This document shows positions 18,302 to 27,444 of a DNA stretch of 64,000 nt, piece after piece. The notes beneath the pieces are model-generated. The model was not told the DNA's origin, ran no database searches, and saw only the letters and a list, made by a program, of their open reading frames with translations. Location: the NCBI RefSeq assembly GCF_026625645.1, contig NZ_CP113056.1:4315001-4379000 (forward strand), in the 5' to 3' direction. How positions within the stretch are numbered: position 1 is the stretch's first letter; every line of letters starts with the position of its first letter. Source of the DNA: Ancylobacter sp. SL191 (GTDB taxonomy: Bacteria > Pseudomonadota > Alphaproteobacteria > Rhizobiales > Xanthobacteraceae). A program made the translations under genes and the position numbers.

Positions 18302-18525
18302 TCCTCAGCCCGCGTGGCGGGCGCGAAGGGATCGACATAGCGCGCCACCCGTCCACGCCGCGCGCCGATCAGCCCGGCGGGCGCCGCCTCGGGGATGGGG
18401 CTGAGCATCGCCACCGGCTTGCCATGCCGGGTGATGGTGAGACTCTCTCCGCTCGCGCCGATCTCGTCGATCAGCCGCAGGCACTCCGCCTTGAATTGCG
18501 TCGCGGCAACTTTGCGCGTGGTCAT
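18283..18525 (-). CDS. Phd/YefM-type antitoxin
   Basis: This 80-residue protein opens with MTTRKVAATQFKAECLRLID and has SLTITRHGKPVAML in its middle, the Phd/YefM DNA-binding fold. The C-terminal half (RRGRVARYVDPFAP) would wrap the PIN toxin encoded immediately downstream with a 19-base overlap. It is expected to neutralise the toxin and repress its own promoter, where a palindrome overlies the -10 box. Confidence 0.88.
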   Translation of the reverse strand: MTTRKVAATQFKAECLRLIDEIGASGESLTITRHGKPVAMLSPIPEAAPAGLIGARRGRVARYVDPFAPATRAEDWAATT

Positions 18526-18541
18526 GGCGCGCCTCCTTTTC

Positions 18542-18578
18542 TGTACAGATTATATGTACACTCACGATCGTCGCGCAA
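18542..18578 (-). promoter_or_regulatory. Promoter and operator of the Phd/PIN toxin-antitoxin operon
   Basis: On the minus strand a perfect TATAAT (-10; plus positions 18549-18554) lies 18 bases after TTGCGC (-35; 18573-18578). An inverted repeat with TGTACA at both ends (18542-18547 and 18555-18560) spans the -10 box, 16 bases from the antitoxin start. This is the expected layout for autorepression by the antitoxin. Confidence 0.7.
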
Positions 18579-18634
18579 TGTTTACGCCGTGCGGCGGGTG
18601 GGACAGGATGCGCGTCCCAAATTGGACCCTGCCC

Positions 18635-19039
18635 ATGTCGCTCATCCTCTACACCACGCTCGGCGTCGCTGATCTCAACCGCGCCACCGCCTTTTACGAC
18701 GCGGTGCTGGCTCCGCTCGGCCATGTCCGCCGCGCTGACGCGAGCGAGGGTTGGGAAGGCTATGGGCCGGATTATGATGATGGCGTGAGCCTGTGGCTCT
18801 GCACGCCCTTCAACGGCGCCGCGCCGAGCGTCGGCAATGGCACCATGGTCGCCTTCCGCGCGCCCGATGCGGCGGCGGTCGACGCATTTCACGCGGCGGC
18901 GCTGGCGCAGGGCGGCACGGATGAGGGCGCCCCGGGCGTGCGCCCGCATTACGGGCCGCATTTCTACGTCGCCTATGTGCGCGATCCCGACGGCAACAAG
19001 CTCGCCTGCGTGTTCCACCGCTACGAGCTGAAGGGCTGA
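18635..19039 (+). CDS. VOC (glyoxalase/bleomycin-resistance) family protein
   Basis: This 134-residue single-domain vicinal-oxygen-chelate protein starts TLGVADLNRATAFYDAVLAPLG, and the end motif VRDPDGNKLACVFH holds a typical last metal-ligand or structural segment. Proteins of this size often act as dimers on small electrophiles, antibiotics or unknown metabolites. The ATG at 18635 is chosen; the longer frame upstream would run back through the antitoxin promoter. No specific substrate can be read from the sequence. Confidence 0.8.
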   Translation: MSLILYTTLGVADLNRATAFYDAVLAPLGHVRRADASEGWEGYGPDYDDGVSLWLCTPFNGAAPSVGNGTMVAFRAPDAAAVDAFHAAALAQGGTDEGAPGVRPHYGPHFYVAYVRDPDGNKLACVFHRYELKG

Positions 19040-19123
19040 CGCGGGACGCACCAACCGTTCTGTGACGCCCACAAGACGAGGCTGCCCCTTGCCCCGGCGC
19101 GGCTTTCCCCCTATCCCCGCGCC

Positions 19124-20944
19124 ATGGCTCCTCCTCTTCTTCTGCTTCAGGACACGCGGCTCACCTTTGGCGGCACGCCGCTGCTCGATGGCGCCGAACT
19201 CTCCGTCTCCGCCGGCGAGCGCGTCGGCCTTGTCGGGCGCAACGGCTCGGGCAAGTCGACGCTGCTCAAGATCGCCGCCGGCCTCGTGCAGGCCGATGGC
19301 GGCAACCGCTTCGCCCAGCCCGGCGCGACCATTCGCTATCTGCCGCAGGAGCCAGACCTTTCCGGCTTCAAGACCACGCTCGCCTACGTCGAGGCCGGCA
19401 TGGGGCCGGGCGACCAGGAATACCGCGCGCAGTACCTCTTGAACGAGCTTGGCCTCACCGGCGAGGAGAACCCGGCCAACCTCTCCGGCGGCGAAGCGCG
19501 CCGCGCCGCGCTCGCCCGCGTGCTGGCGCCCGAGCCGGACATCCTGCTGCTCGACGAGCCGACCAACCATCTCGACCTGCCGGCCATCGAATGGCTGGAA
19601 TCCGAGCTGTCCTCGCTACGCTCGGCGCTGGTACTCATCAGCCATGACCGCCGCTTCCTGCAGGATCTGACCCGCGCCACCGTCTGGCTCGACCGCGGCA
19701 CGACGCGGCGCATGGAGCGCGGCTTCGCCTTCTTTGAGGAATGGCGCGACCAGGTGCTGGAAGAAGAAGAGCGCGACCAGCAGAAGCTCGCCCGCAAGAT
19801 CGTCGCGGAAGAGCACTGGATGCGCTACGGCGTCACCGCCCGGCGCAAGCGCAATGTGCGGCGCGTCGGCGAGCTGGCCGATCTGCGCGCCAAGTTCCGC
19901 GACCATCGCGGCGCGGTCGGCACCATCACCATGGCCGCCACCGAGGCGGAGGTCTCCGGCAAGCTGGTGATGGAAGCCGAGCACATCTCCAAGGCATATG
20001 GCGATCGCGTCATCGTGCGCGACCTGTCCATCCGCATCCAGCGCGGCGACCGCATCGGCATTGTCGGGCCGAACGGCGCGGGCAAGACCACGCTGCTCAA
20101 GATGCTCACCGGCGAACTGGCCCCCGACAGCGGCAAGGCCAAGATGGGCACCAATATCGAGATGGCGACGCTCGACCAGCGCCGCGCCGCGCTCGATCCC
20201 AACCGCTCGGTGCGCGAGACGCTCACCGACGGGCGGGGCGACCAGGTGTTCGTCGGCGGCAATCCGCGCCATGTCATCGGCTATATGAAGGACTTCCTGT
20301 TCACGCCGGAGCAGGCGGGCACCGCCGTGTCGCGCCTCTCCGGCGGCGAGCGTGGGCGGCTGCTGCTCGCCTGCGCGCTGGCGCAGGCCTCCAACCTCAT
20401 GGTGCTGGACGAGCCGACCAACGATCTCGACCTCGAGACGCTCGACCTGCTCGAAGAGATGATCGACGACTATGCCGGCACGGTGCTGCTGGTCAGCCAT
20501 GACCGCGACTTCCTCGACCGCACCGTCACCGCCACCATCGCCTATGAGGGCGACGGCAATTGGGAAGTCTATGCCGGCGGCTATTCCGACATGGTGGCGC
20601 AGCGCGGCCATGGCGTGAAGGCGCGCGCGGCGGCGCAGGCGGCCGCGACGAGCCCCGCCAAATCCTCCGCCAGCGCGCCGGCCAGCGCCGCTTCCAGCGG
20701 CAGCAAGCGCAAGCTCTCCTTCAAGGAGAAGCACGCGCTGGAGCAGCTGCCCAAGCGCATCGCCCAGCTCGAATCCGACATCAAGCGGCTAAACAACACG
20801 CTGGCGACGGCGAATTTCTACACGCGCGACCCGGCCGGCTTCCAGAAGGCCACCGCCGAGCTCACCCGGACCCAGGCGGAACTCGCCAAGGCCGAGGAGG
20901 AGTGGCTGAATCTGGAAATGCTGCGCGAGGAAGTCGGCGGCTGA
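19124..20944 (+). CDS. uup: ABC-F family ATPase Uup
   Basis: This 606-residue soluble protein has two ABC domains and no membrane part. Domain 1 has GRNGSGKST, LSGGEARRAALARVL and ILLLDEPTNHLD; domain 2 has GPNGAGKTT, LSGGERGRLLLACAL and LMVLDEPTNDLD. After an Ala/Ser-rich linker (about 505-535) comes a C-terminal coiled coil rich in Lys, Glu and Leu (KLSFKEKHALEQL to about residue 600). That tail is the Uup-type domain, which in E. coli binds DNA and ribosomes. Likely roles are ribosome rescue or assembly and suppression of transposon excision. Confidence 0.9.
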   Translation: MAPPLLLLQDTRLTFGGTPLLDGAELSVSAGERVGLVGRNGSGKSTLLKIAAGLVQADGGNRFAQPGATIRYLPQEPDLSGFKTTLAYVEAGMGPGDQEYRAQYLLNELGLTGEENPANLSGGEARRAALARVLAPEPDILLLDEPTNHLDLPAIEWLESELSSLRSALVLISHDRRFLQDLTRATVWLDRGTTRRMERGFAFFEEWRDQVLEEEERDQQKLARKIVAEEHWMRYGVTARRKRNVRRVGELADLRAKFRDHRGAVGTITMAATEAEVSGKLVMEAEHISKAYGDRVIVRDLSIRIQRGDRIGIVGPNGAGKTTLLKMLTGELAPDSGKAKMGTNIEMATLDQRRAALDPNRSVRETLTDGRGDQVFVGGNPRHVIGYMKDFLFTPEQAGTAVSRLSGGERGRLLLACALAQASNLMVLDEPTNDLDLETLDLLEEMIDDYAGTVLLVSHDRDFLDRTVTATIAYEGDGNWEVYAGGYSDMVAQRGHGVKARAAAQAAATSPAKSSASAPASAASSGSKRKLSFKEKHALEQLPKRIAQLESDIKRLNNTLATANFYTRDPAGFQKATAELTRTQAELAKAEEEWLNLEMLREEVGG

Positions 20945-20985
20945 GGCGGCGAGCGGCGCGCCTGCCCAGCAAGACGCCCCCCGTT

Positions 20986-21024
20986 CCCCGGACGAGCTGC
21001 ACGGCGCGCAGCGATGATCCGGGG
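20986..21024. repeat. Imperfect palindromic element in the uup-mqo convergent gap
   Basis: CCCCGGA (20986-20992) pairs with TCCGGGG (21018-21024), and an inner GCTGC/GCAGC pair lies between them. Further gatcccgg- and cgtccggga-type fragments follow to about 21112. The words match those in the elements at 33067 and 34920, so this looks like a decayed copy of the same intergenic family. It may also serve as a two-way terminator between the convergent genes. Confidence 0.5.
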
Positions 21025-21116
21025 CCAGGAGAGACTCGTCAGCCAAAGACTCTTGCGCTGGATCCCGGCGCGCCTTCCGCTGAAGCGTCAGGCGTCCGGG
21101 ACACGGGTAAGTCCGC

Positions 21117-22832
21117 TCAGGGCGCCATGTCCGGCACGGGCTTGACCACGCCGGTCGGGGCGGAGGTGCCGCCGAAGGACGACACGTCGAGCGCGGGGGC
21201 GGCGCTGGCGAGCTGGAGCTTTTCGCCGGTGAAGGCCCAGGCCTGCTGCACCATCGCCGGGTTGTCGTTCAGCTTGGTGCCATAGCTCGGCACGATCTGG
21301 CGGATCTTGCCCTGCCATTCGGGCGTGGCGACCTTGGCCTTGAACACTTTTTCCAGCACGCCCAGCATGATCGGCGCCGCCGTCGAGGCGCCAGGCGAGG
21401 CGCCGAGCAGCGCGGCGATGGAGCCGTCCTTGGCCGCGACGATCTCGGTGCCAAGCTTCAGCGTGCCGCCGCCATCCTTGTCGCGCTTGATGATCTGCAC
21501 GCGCTGGCCGGCCTGCCACAGGCGCCAGTCCTCGGCCTTGGCCTGCGGGAAATATTCGCGCAGCGCCGCCAGCCGGTCGGCGTCGGAAAGCATGAGCTGG
21601 CCGGCGAGATACTTCACCAGCGCGAACTGCTCGGTGCCGACATCAAGCATCGGCCAGATGTTCTCCAGCGTCACCGAGGCCGGCAGGTCGAGATAGGAGC
21701 CGTCCTTGAGGAACTTGGTGGAGAAGGTCGCGAAGGGCCCGAACAGCAGTACCTGCTTGCCGTCGAGATAGCGCGTGTCGAGATGCGGCACCGACATGGG
21801 CGGCGCGCCGACCGAGGCCTTGCCATAGGCCTTGGCGAGGTGGCGCAGCGCCGTATCCGGGTTGTCATTGACGAGGAAGGAGCCGCCGACGGGGAAGCCG
21901 GCAAAGTCCTCGCCCTCGGGGATGCCGGACTTCTGCAGGAGGTGCAGCGCGCCGCCGCCGCCGCCGATGAACACCATATTGGCGTCCACCGTGCGCGTCT
22001 CGCCGGTGCCGGTATAGCCATAGGTCACGCGCCAGCTGCCATCGGCGTTGCGGGCGATGTCGGCGACCTCGCTGGACAGCTCCAGATCGAAATTCGGCTG
22101 GGTGCGCAGATAGCTCACATATTGCCGGGTGACCTCACCCCAATCGACGTCGGTGCCGAGCGGCGACCAGGTGGCGGCGATGGTCTGGGAGGGGTCGCGG
22201 CCCTCCATCATCAGCGGCACCCATTCGGCGATCTTGGCGCGGTCGGTGGAGAATTCCATGCCGGCGAAAAGCGGGCTCGCCTTCAGCGCCTCATGGCGCT
22301 TGCGCAGGAATTCGATGTTCTCGTCACCCCAGACGAAGCTCATATGCGGGGTGGAATTGATGAAGGAGCGCGGGTTGCGCAGCACGCCGCGCTCGACCTG
22401 CCGGGCGAGGAACTGGCGGGTGACCTGGAAGGCCTCGTTGATCTCGACCGCCTTGTCGATATGGACCTGGCCCTTGTCGTCTTCCGGCGTGTAATTCAGC
22501 TCGGCCAGCGCGGAATGGCCGGTGCCGGCATTGTTCCAGCCATTGGAGCTTTCCAGCGCCACGCCGTCGAGCCGCTCGATCATGGCGAGCTTCCAGTCCG
22601 GCTCCAGCTCGTTGAGCCACACGCCGAGCGTCGCGCTCATGATGCCGCCGCCGATCAGCAGCACATCGACCTTGCGCGCGCCCGCCTGCGCCAGCGCCGC
22701 GCCGATGCCGCCCGAGAGGCCGGCCGCCGCCACGCCGCCGACCGCGCCGCCGAGCACCTGACGGCGGTTCACCGACGGTCCCGCGACGGGGGCGGAGGGG
22801 GTCCGGAGAGTGTCCTTGCTACGCATCACCAT
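21117..22832 (-). CDS. mqo: Malate:quinone oxidoreductase with Tat-like signal
   Basis: This 571-residue FAD enzyme oxidises malate to oxaloacetate and passes electrons to quinone. It matches Mqo throughout: FAD-binding [11 protein letters not shown] (from residue 60), [43 protein letters not shown] and [14 protein letters not shown]. Residues 1-50 are a leader with Arg-Arg at 23-24 ([14 protein letters not shown]), a hydrophobic stretch and an ALAQA end, which looks like a twin-arginine signal. The ATG at 22832 is preferred because AGGAAA precedes it by 8 bases. It is divergent from the RNA methyltransferase gene. Confidence 0.92.
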   Translation of the reverse strand: MVMRSKDTLRTPSAPVAGPSVNRRQVLGGAVGGVAAAGLSGGIGAALAQAGARKVDVLLIGGGIMSATLGVWLNELEPDWKLAMIERLDGVALESSNGWNNAGTGHSALAELNYTPEDDKGQVHIDKAVEINEAFQVTRQFLARQVERGVLRNPRSFINSTPHMSFVWGDENIEFLRKRHEALKASPLFAGMEFSTDRAKIAEWVPLMMEGRDPSQTIAATWSPLGTDVDWGEVTRQYVSYLRTQPNFDLELSSEVADIARNADGSWRVTYGYTGTGETRTVDANMVFIGGGGGALHLLQKSGIPEGEDFAGFPVGGSFLVNDNPDTALRHLAKAYGKASVGAPPMSVPHLDTRYLDGKQVLLFGPFATFSTKFLKDGSYLDLPASVTLENIWPMLDVGTEQFALVKYLAGQLMLSDADRLAALREYFPQAKAEDWRLWQAGQRVQIIKRDKDGGGTLKLGTEIVAAKDGSIAALLGASPGASTAAPIMLGVLEKVFKAKVATPEWQGKIRQIVPSYGTKLNDNPAMVQQAWAFTGEKLQLASAAPALDVSSFGGTSAPTGVVKPVPDMAP

Positions 22833-23112
22833 GGCTTTTTCCTGTTCCAGAGCGGTCCCCGACGCCGGCTCGTTATCGGGCGCTCTGCGGCAAAACAACC
22901 CGGCCATCCGTAGAAGTACGGGCGCGCGAACGAAAGCGACCCGAAAGCGACCCGCGCTTTCGGGAGCCGCGCGCTTGCTGACAATCCATTGTTTTAACTT
23001 ATATTTTATCAGAGCGGCGCGGGGCGGCTGGCGCGGTTGCGCTTTCGCTTCTTGTCCGCGCGGTGCATAGGTGCCCCGCGACAAGCGCCGGTCTGGCGGC
23101 TATGAAGCGGCC

Positions 23113-23931
23113 ATGGCTCTGCTCATTTCCCTCACCGCGCCGGACGACCCGCGCATCGACGCCTATCGCGTCATCAAGGAACGCGATCTCGTCGGGCGCG
23201 GCGGCCGCTTCATCGTCGAGGGGCGCACCGTGCTCGACGTGGCGCTCTCCCCGCGCAACCGGTTCAAACTGGAATCGCTGCTGCTGGCGGAGAGCCGGCT
23301 GGAGGCGCTCGCTCCGCTGCTGGCGCAGGCGCCGGAGGGGCTGCCGATCTACACGGCGAGCCAGGCGATCCTTGACGGCATCACCGGCTTTCACATTCAT
23401 CGCGGCCTGCTCGGCATCGGCCTGCGCGGGAGCGAACCCAGCATGGCGGAGCTGGTGGCCTCGCTGCCGGAGACGGCGCTGGTGGTCGTGCCGCTCGGCA
23501 TCACCAACCATGACAATGTCGGCGGCATCATGCGCAACGCCGCCGCCTTCGGGGCGGATGCGGCGCTGTTCGATTTCGCCTCCTGCGACCCGCTCTACCG
23601 CAAGGCGATCCGCGTCTCGGTCGGCGGTAGCCTCATGGTGCCCTTCGCCCGCGAGGGATCGGCCGAGGCGCTCCTCGATCTCCTCGCCGCTCACGATTTC
23701 ACCCTGCTGGCCCTCAGCCCGGCCGGGAAATACGAGATCGGCGCCCTGCCCCGCCCGCGCCGGGCCGCGCTGCTGCTGGGCGCGGAGGGGCCGGGATTGC
23801 CCGCTCCTATCCTCGCGCGCACCCGCACCGTGCGCATCGACATGGCCGGGAACTTCGATTCCCTCAATGTCGCGACCACCAGCGGTATCGCGCTCCATGC
23901 CATGCGCCGGACGCAGATAAACGCGGCGTGA
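23113..23931 (+). CDS. TrmH/SpoU-family RNA 2'-O-methyltransferase
   Basis: This protein of about 272 residues has an N-terminal RNA-binding substrate domain (RVIKERDLVGRGGRFIVEG) and a C-terminal SPOUT knot. The knot shows NHDNVGGIMRNAAAFGADA, RVSVGGSLMVPF, LLGAEGPGLP and FDSLNVATTSGIALHAM, the last three forming the AdoMet-binding trefoil. The likely product is a 2'-O-methylated rRNA or tRNA nucleotide; which one cannot be told. A GTG at 23071 is a possible earlier start, adding 14 residues. A strong terminator follows about 100 bases after the stop. Confidence 0.88.
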   Translation: MALLISLTAPDDPRIDAYRVIKERDLVGRGGRFIVEGRTVLDVALSPRNRFKLESLLLAESRLEALAPLLAQAPEGLPIYTASQAILDGITGFHIHRGLLGIGLRGSEPSMAELVASLPETALVVVPLGITNHDNVGGIMRNAAAFGADAALFDFASCDPLYRKAIRVSVGGSLMVPFAREGSAEALLDLLAAHDFTLLALSPAGKYEIGALPRPRRAALLLGAEGPGLPAPILARTRTVRIDMAGNFDSLNVATTSGIALHAMRRTQINAA

Positions 23932-23988
23932 TCAGCCGAATCAAGCCTCGACAAGGCCCCGGAGTCGGCTCATGCTTTGGCTTGACTA

Positions 23989-24008
23989 TCAGACGGGCCG
24001 CCGTCTGA
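23989..24008. repeat. Perfect 8-bp hairpin upstream of the terminator
   Basis: TCAGACGG (23989-23996), loop GCCG, then CCGTCTGA (24001-24008). It lies between the methyltransferase stop and the terminator at 24029, giving a two-hairpin 3' end. It could be part of a small RNA or simply of the 3' untranslated region. Confidence 0.6.
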
Positions 24009-24028
24009 ATGACCGTCGACTTCATCAA

Positions 24029-24057
24029 GGCTCGGGCTCACCCCCGAGCCTTTTTTT
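24029..24057 (+). terminator. Rho-independent terminator
   Basis: GGCTCGGG (24029-24036), a 6-base loop, CCCGAGCC (24043-24050), then seven T residues (24051-24057). It ends the methyltransferase transcript and separates it from the mfnE-mfnB operon, whose promoter should lie in the following 115 bases. This is the clearest intrinsic terminator in the window. Confidence 0.92.
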
Positions 24058-24172
24058 CATTGCCGCCGGGCCTGCGGCGCCGTTTCCATTGATCGCGCCG
24101 CGCCTTGAGCTAGGTTGCCGCAAACGGCGTCGCCCGACCTCCCCTTGGCGGCGCCCTTTCAGGAACCGTCCC

Positions 24173-24808
24173 ATGCCCGGATCGCGCGCGCCCCGCCCGT
24201 CCGATGCTGCTGCCTCCCGCGCTGCCGCGCCGCATATCGTCAAGCTTGGCGGCAGCCTGCTCGCCGCCCCCTCCCTGCCAGCGCTGCTCGCCACGCTCGC
24301 CCGGCGCGGCGCGCCGCTCGTGCTGGTCGCCGGTGGCGGGCCGCTGGCCGATACGGTGCGTGATCTCCAGCCGCGGCTTGGCCTGTCGGATGCCGTCTGC
24401 CACCGCATGGCGATCCTCGCCATGGAGCAGACGGCGCTGGCCCTGGCGGACCTCTCGGGTCTTCCCACCGCCGCCGATCCCGCCGGCATTGCCCGCCTGC
24501 ACGCCAGCGGGCACGCCGCGCTGTGGTTGCCGGCGGCGATGACCCTTGAGGCTTCCGACCTGCCGGAAAGCTGGGACATCACCTCCGACAGTATCGCCGC
24601 CTGGCTCGCCGCGCGCCTCAAGGCGGGGCGGCTGACGCTGGTGAAGTCCGCCCCCGCCGCCGCGCGCACCGGCCCCGCCGACTGGGCGACCGCCGGGCTG
24701 GTCGATCCGCTGTTTCCGCGCTACGCCACCGCCTTTGGCGGGCCGGTCGAGCTTCTCACTCTGGAGGCGGCCGGGGCCGCCCTCACCGACGGGAGTCTGG
24801 CCGCATGA
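24173..24808 (+). CDS. Amino-acid-kinase-family protein of the methanofuran-type pathway (MfnE-like)
   Basis: This 211-residue amino acid kinase fold has HIVKLGGSLLAAP (phosphate-binding Lys-Leu-Gly-Gly) and LVLVAGGGPLAD, but is shorter than most members of the family. In archaea MfnE of this family phosphorylates aminomethylfuran phosphate to the diphosphate. Here it heads an operon that ends in mfnB, which makes the furan precursor, so the same step is likely. The ATG at 24173 is chosen; the open frame continues upstream through the terminator and is not coding there. It overlaps the next gene as ATGA. Confidence 0.8.
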   Translation: MPGSRAPRPSDAAASRAAAPHIVKLGGSLLAAPSLPALLATLARRGAPLVLVAGGGPLADTVRDLQPRLGLSDAVCHRMAILAMEQTALALADLSGLPTAADPAGIARLHASGHAALWLPAAMTLEASDLPESWDITSDSIAAWLAARLKAGRLTLVKSAPAAARTGPADWATAGLVDPLFPRYATAFGGPVELLTLEAAGAALTDGSLAA

Positions 24809-25371
24809 GCGCCGACAAGGGCACCTATCCGCGCTGGGCCTGGGCGCTCACCGGCTCCGGGCATTTCTTCACCGAGTCGATCGCGCTCATCCAGTCGCTG
24901 GACGCCGTGGACCTGTTCGTCTCGCGCGCGGCGGACGAGGTGCTGCGCATGTACAAGCAGGATCTGCCCAAACACACCCGCATCTTCCGCGAGACCACGG
25001 CCAGCTCGGCCCCGGTCGGGCGCTTCTATGAGCAGCTCTATCATACGCTGGTGGTCTCGCCCGCCTCGTCCAACACGGTGGCGAAAGCGGTGTACGGCAT
25101 CTCCGACACGCTGGTGACCAACTGCTTCGCGCAGGCCGGCAAGTGCCGCGTTCATGCGATCGTCTTCGCCTGCGATACCGCGCCGGAAATGATCACCATG
25201 GCGCCGGGCGGCGAATACCCGGTCTATCCGCGCCGCATCGACCTGGAAAACACCGCGCGGCTCAAGGAATTCGACGACACGACGGTGGTGGAATCCCTCG
25301 CCGATCTCGACGCCGCCATCAGCGCCCGGCGCCGTCTGCTGGCGGAACGGACCGCCCCGGCCGATGGCTGA
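24805..25371 (+). CDS. Archaeal-type flavoprotein, dihydromethanopterin reductase DmrB/AfpA-like
   Basis: This 188-residue flavoprotein-fold protein begins WAWALTGSGHFFTESIALI, with the FMN-phosphate loop in LTGSG, and carries TLVVSPASSNTVAKAVYGISDT and the cysteine-containing NCFAQAGKCRV. In Burkholderia the related DmrB reduces dihydromethanopterin to H4MPT with FMN, and archaeal AfpA proteins share the fold. The same reduction is a good guess here, as no DmrA/DHFR-like reductase is in the window. The start overlaps mfnE by 4 bases and the end overlaps the next gene by 8. Confidence 0.8.
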   Translation: MSADKGTYPRWAWALTGSGHFFTESIALIQSLDAVDLFVSRAADEVLRMYKQDLPKHTRIFRETTASSAPVGRFYEQLYHTLVVSPASSNTVAKAVYGISDTLVTNCFAQAGKCRVHAIVFACDTAPEMITMAPGGEYPVYPRRIDLENTARLKEFDDTTVVESLADLDAAISARRRLLAERTAPADG

Positions 25372-26869
25372 CGCCCCCGAAACGCCGCGCCGCCCGGAAA
25401 AAATCGCCCTCGTCACCGGCTCGCTGGCCGAGCCGCGCCTCACCCGCATCGCCGGCGAGATCGCCGACCCGACGCTGGAGCCGGTCGTGGTCAATGTAGG
25501 CGTCAAGGTCGCCGCGCTGATGACGGCGGAGATCGTCGAGCGCCGGCTGAAGCTGCCGGAAGGCACCGACCGCGTGCTGATGCCCGGCCGCTTCCGGGGC
25601 GATCTTGAACGGCTGGAGCGGTTCTTCGGCGTGCCCTTCGCGCGCGGGCCGGACGAGGTGGCGGACCTGCCGGACTATTTCGGCCAGAAGCGCCGCGCCG
25701 CAGACCTCACCCGGCAGGATGTCACCATCTTCGCCGAGATCGTCGACGCCACCGTGATGAGCGTTGATGGCATCGTCGCCCGCGCCCGCGCCCTGCGGGC
25801 GGAAGGGGCGGATGTCATCGACCTCGGCTGCCTGCCGGACACCGCCTTTCCCCATCTGGAAGAGGCCATCGCCGCGCTCCACGCCGAGGGGCTGAAGGTC
25901 AGCGTCGATTCCTTCGATCTGACCGAGCTCGCCCGCGCCACCCGCGCCGGGGCGGATTTCCTGCTCAGCCTCAACGAGACCAATCTGCACATCGCCAAAG
26001 AAGGCCCGGCGGTGCCGGTGCTGGTGCCGGCCAAACAGGGCGATCTCGATTCGCTCATCCGTGCCGTGGAGACCTGCCTCGCCAGCGGCCAGCCCTTCTA
26101 TGCCGACCCGATCCTCGATCCCGTTCATTACGGCTTCACCGCCTCGATCCTGCGCTATGCCGAGCTGCGCCGGCGCTTCCCGGACATTCCCGTTCTCATG
26201 GGCATCGGCAATGTCACCGAGCTGACGGATGCCGACACTACCGGCATCAACGCCATTCTCATGGGGCTGATCTCGGAAATGCGGCTCAACGCGGTGCTGG
26301 CGGTGCAGGTCAGCCCGCATTGCCGCACGGCGGTGCGCGAGTTCGACCGGGCGCGGCGCGAATACTACGCCGCCCGCGAAGCCGGCGCGCTGCCGCAAGG
26401 TTTCGGCGGCGGGCTGATGGCGCTGCGTGACCGCAAGCCCTATGCCGCCAGCCCCGCGGAGATCGACGGCCTCGCGCGCGAGGTGCGCGACCGCAATTTC
26501 CGCATTGATGTCAGCGAGGACGGCATCCACATCTATAACCGCGACGGCCACCACGTGGCGCCCGATCCCTTCGCGCTGTTCCCGCACCTCAAGGTGGAGG
26601 AGGATGGCGCGCATGCCTTCTATCTCGGGGTGGAAACCGCGCGGGCGGAGATCGCCTACAAGCTCGGCAAGCGTTACGCGCAGGATGAAGGGCTGAAATG
26701 GGGTGTCGCGGCTGTAATCGAAGAAAGCCCCGAGCAAGCACACCGTTTGACATTCAAGGAAACCGGCACGACGCTGCAGGCCAAGAAGGAAGTAAATAAG
26801 CACGCAAAGGCCGAGGAGGCGCCCGCCAGCGCGACCGAGGCCGAAGCCGGAAAGGCGACCGAGACGTGA
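25364..26869 (+). CDS. Dihydropteroate-synthase-like protein of H4MPT biosynthesis
   Basis: This 501-residue protein has an N-terminal region (DUF6513-like; IALVTGSLAEPRLTRI onward) followed by a pterin-binding TIM barrel from about residue 120. The barrel shows GADVIDLGCLPDTAFP, KVSVDSFDLTELARA and PVLMGIGNVTELTDADT, all DHPS-like. Archaea and H4MPT methylotrophs carry such proteins, thought to join the pterin to the ribofuranosylaminobenzene phosphate made by MptG. The last 30 residues are Lys/Ala/Glu-rich and probably disordered. It is translationally coupled on both sides (8-base and GTGA overlaps). The reaction is inference. Confidence 0.82.
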   Translation: MADAPETPRRPEKIALVTGSLAEPRLTRIAGEIADPTLEPVVVNVGVKVAALMTAEIVERRLKLPEGTDRVLMPGRFRGDLERLERFFGVPFARGPDEVADLPDYFGQKRRAADLTRQDVTIFAEIVDATVMSVDGIVARARALRAEGADVIDLGCLPDTAFPHLEEAIAALHAEGLKVSVDSFDLTELARATRAGADFLLSLNETNLHIAKEGPAVPVLVPAKQGDLDSLIRAVETCLASGQPFYADPILDPVHYGFTASILRYAELRRRFPDIPVLMGIGNVTELTDADTTGINAILMGLISEMRLNAVLAVQVSPHCRTAVREFDRARREYYAAREAGALPQGFGGGLMALRDRKPYAASPAEIDGLAREVRDRNFRIDVSEDGIHIYNRDGHHVAPDPFALFPHLKVEEDGAHAFYLGVETARAEIAYKLGKRYAQDEGLKWGVAAVIEESPEQAHRLTFKETGTTLQAKKEVNKHAKAEEAPASATEAEAGKATET

Positions 26870-27444
26870 TCCGTGAGGCCATTGTCACCACCCGCTCGGC
26901 GAGCGGCGAACCGCATCTGGCGCCGATGGGCGCCACGGTGATCGAGGGCGGCTATCTGCTGCAGCCCTTCCGTCCGTCCCGCACGCTGGAAAACCTCGCC
27001 AGCACCAGCATCGCCGTGGTGAACTTCACCGACGATGTGCGCATCTTCGCCGGCAGCATCGTCGGCAAGCGCATGTCGGTCGATGTGTGCAAGGCGACCT
27101 ATCTCGACTGCCCGCGCCTCGCCGAGGCGCTGTCGCATGACGAGATCACGGTGGAGCGGATGGAGGACCACCCGGAGCGGCCGAAATTCTTCTGCCGCAC
27201 CCATCACAGCGAGGCGCATCGCCGCTTCGAGGGACTGAACCGCGCCAAGGCCGCGGTGCTGGAAGCCGCGGTTCTGGTGAGCCGCCTGCGCCTGCTCAGC
27301 CCGGAGAAGGTCGACGAGGAGATGGCCTATCTCGCCATCGCCATCGAGAAGACCGCCGGGCCGGACGAGCGCGACGCCTGGAGCTGGCTGGTCGAGGCCA
27401 TCGCCGAGCACCGACAGGCTCGCGTGCTGCCGAGCCGCCTATGA
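26866..27444 (+). CDS. DUF447-family protein linked to H4MPT genes
   Basis: This 192-residue protein uses a GTG start inside a GTGA overlap with the gene before. It starts MIREAIVTTRSASGEPHLAPMG, a split-barrel flavin-binding look, and contains PFRPSRTLENLAS and FFCRTHHSEAHRRFEGLNRAKAAVLEA. The family (DUF447) is found in methanogens and in H4MPT-using bacteria and may bind FMN, but no reaction is established to my knowledge. Its place between the dihydropteroate-synthase-like gene and mfnB argues for a cofactor-synthesis role. Confidence 0.78.
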   Translation: MIREAIVTTRSASGEPHLAPMGATVIEGGYLLQPFRPSRTLENLASTSIAVVNFTDDVRIFAGSIVGKRMSVDVCKATYLDCPRLAEALSHDEITVERMEDHPERPKFFCRTHHSEAHRRFEGLNRAKAAVLEAAVLVSRLRLLSPEKVDEEMAYLAIAIEKTAGPDERDAWSWLVEAIAEHRQARVLPSRL

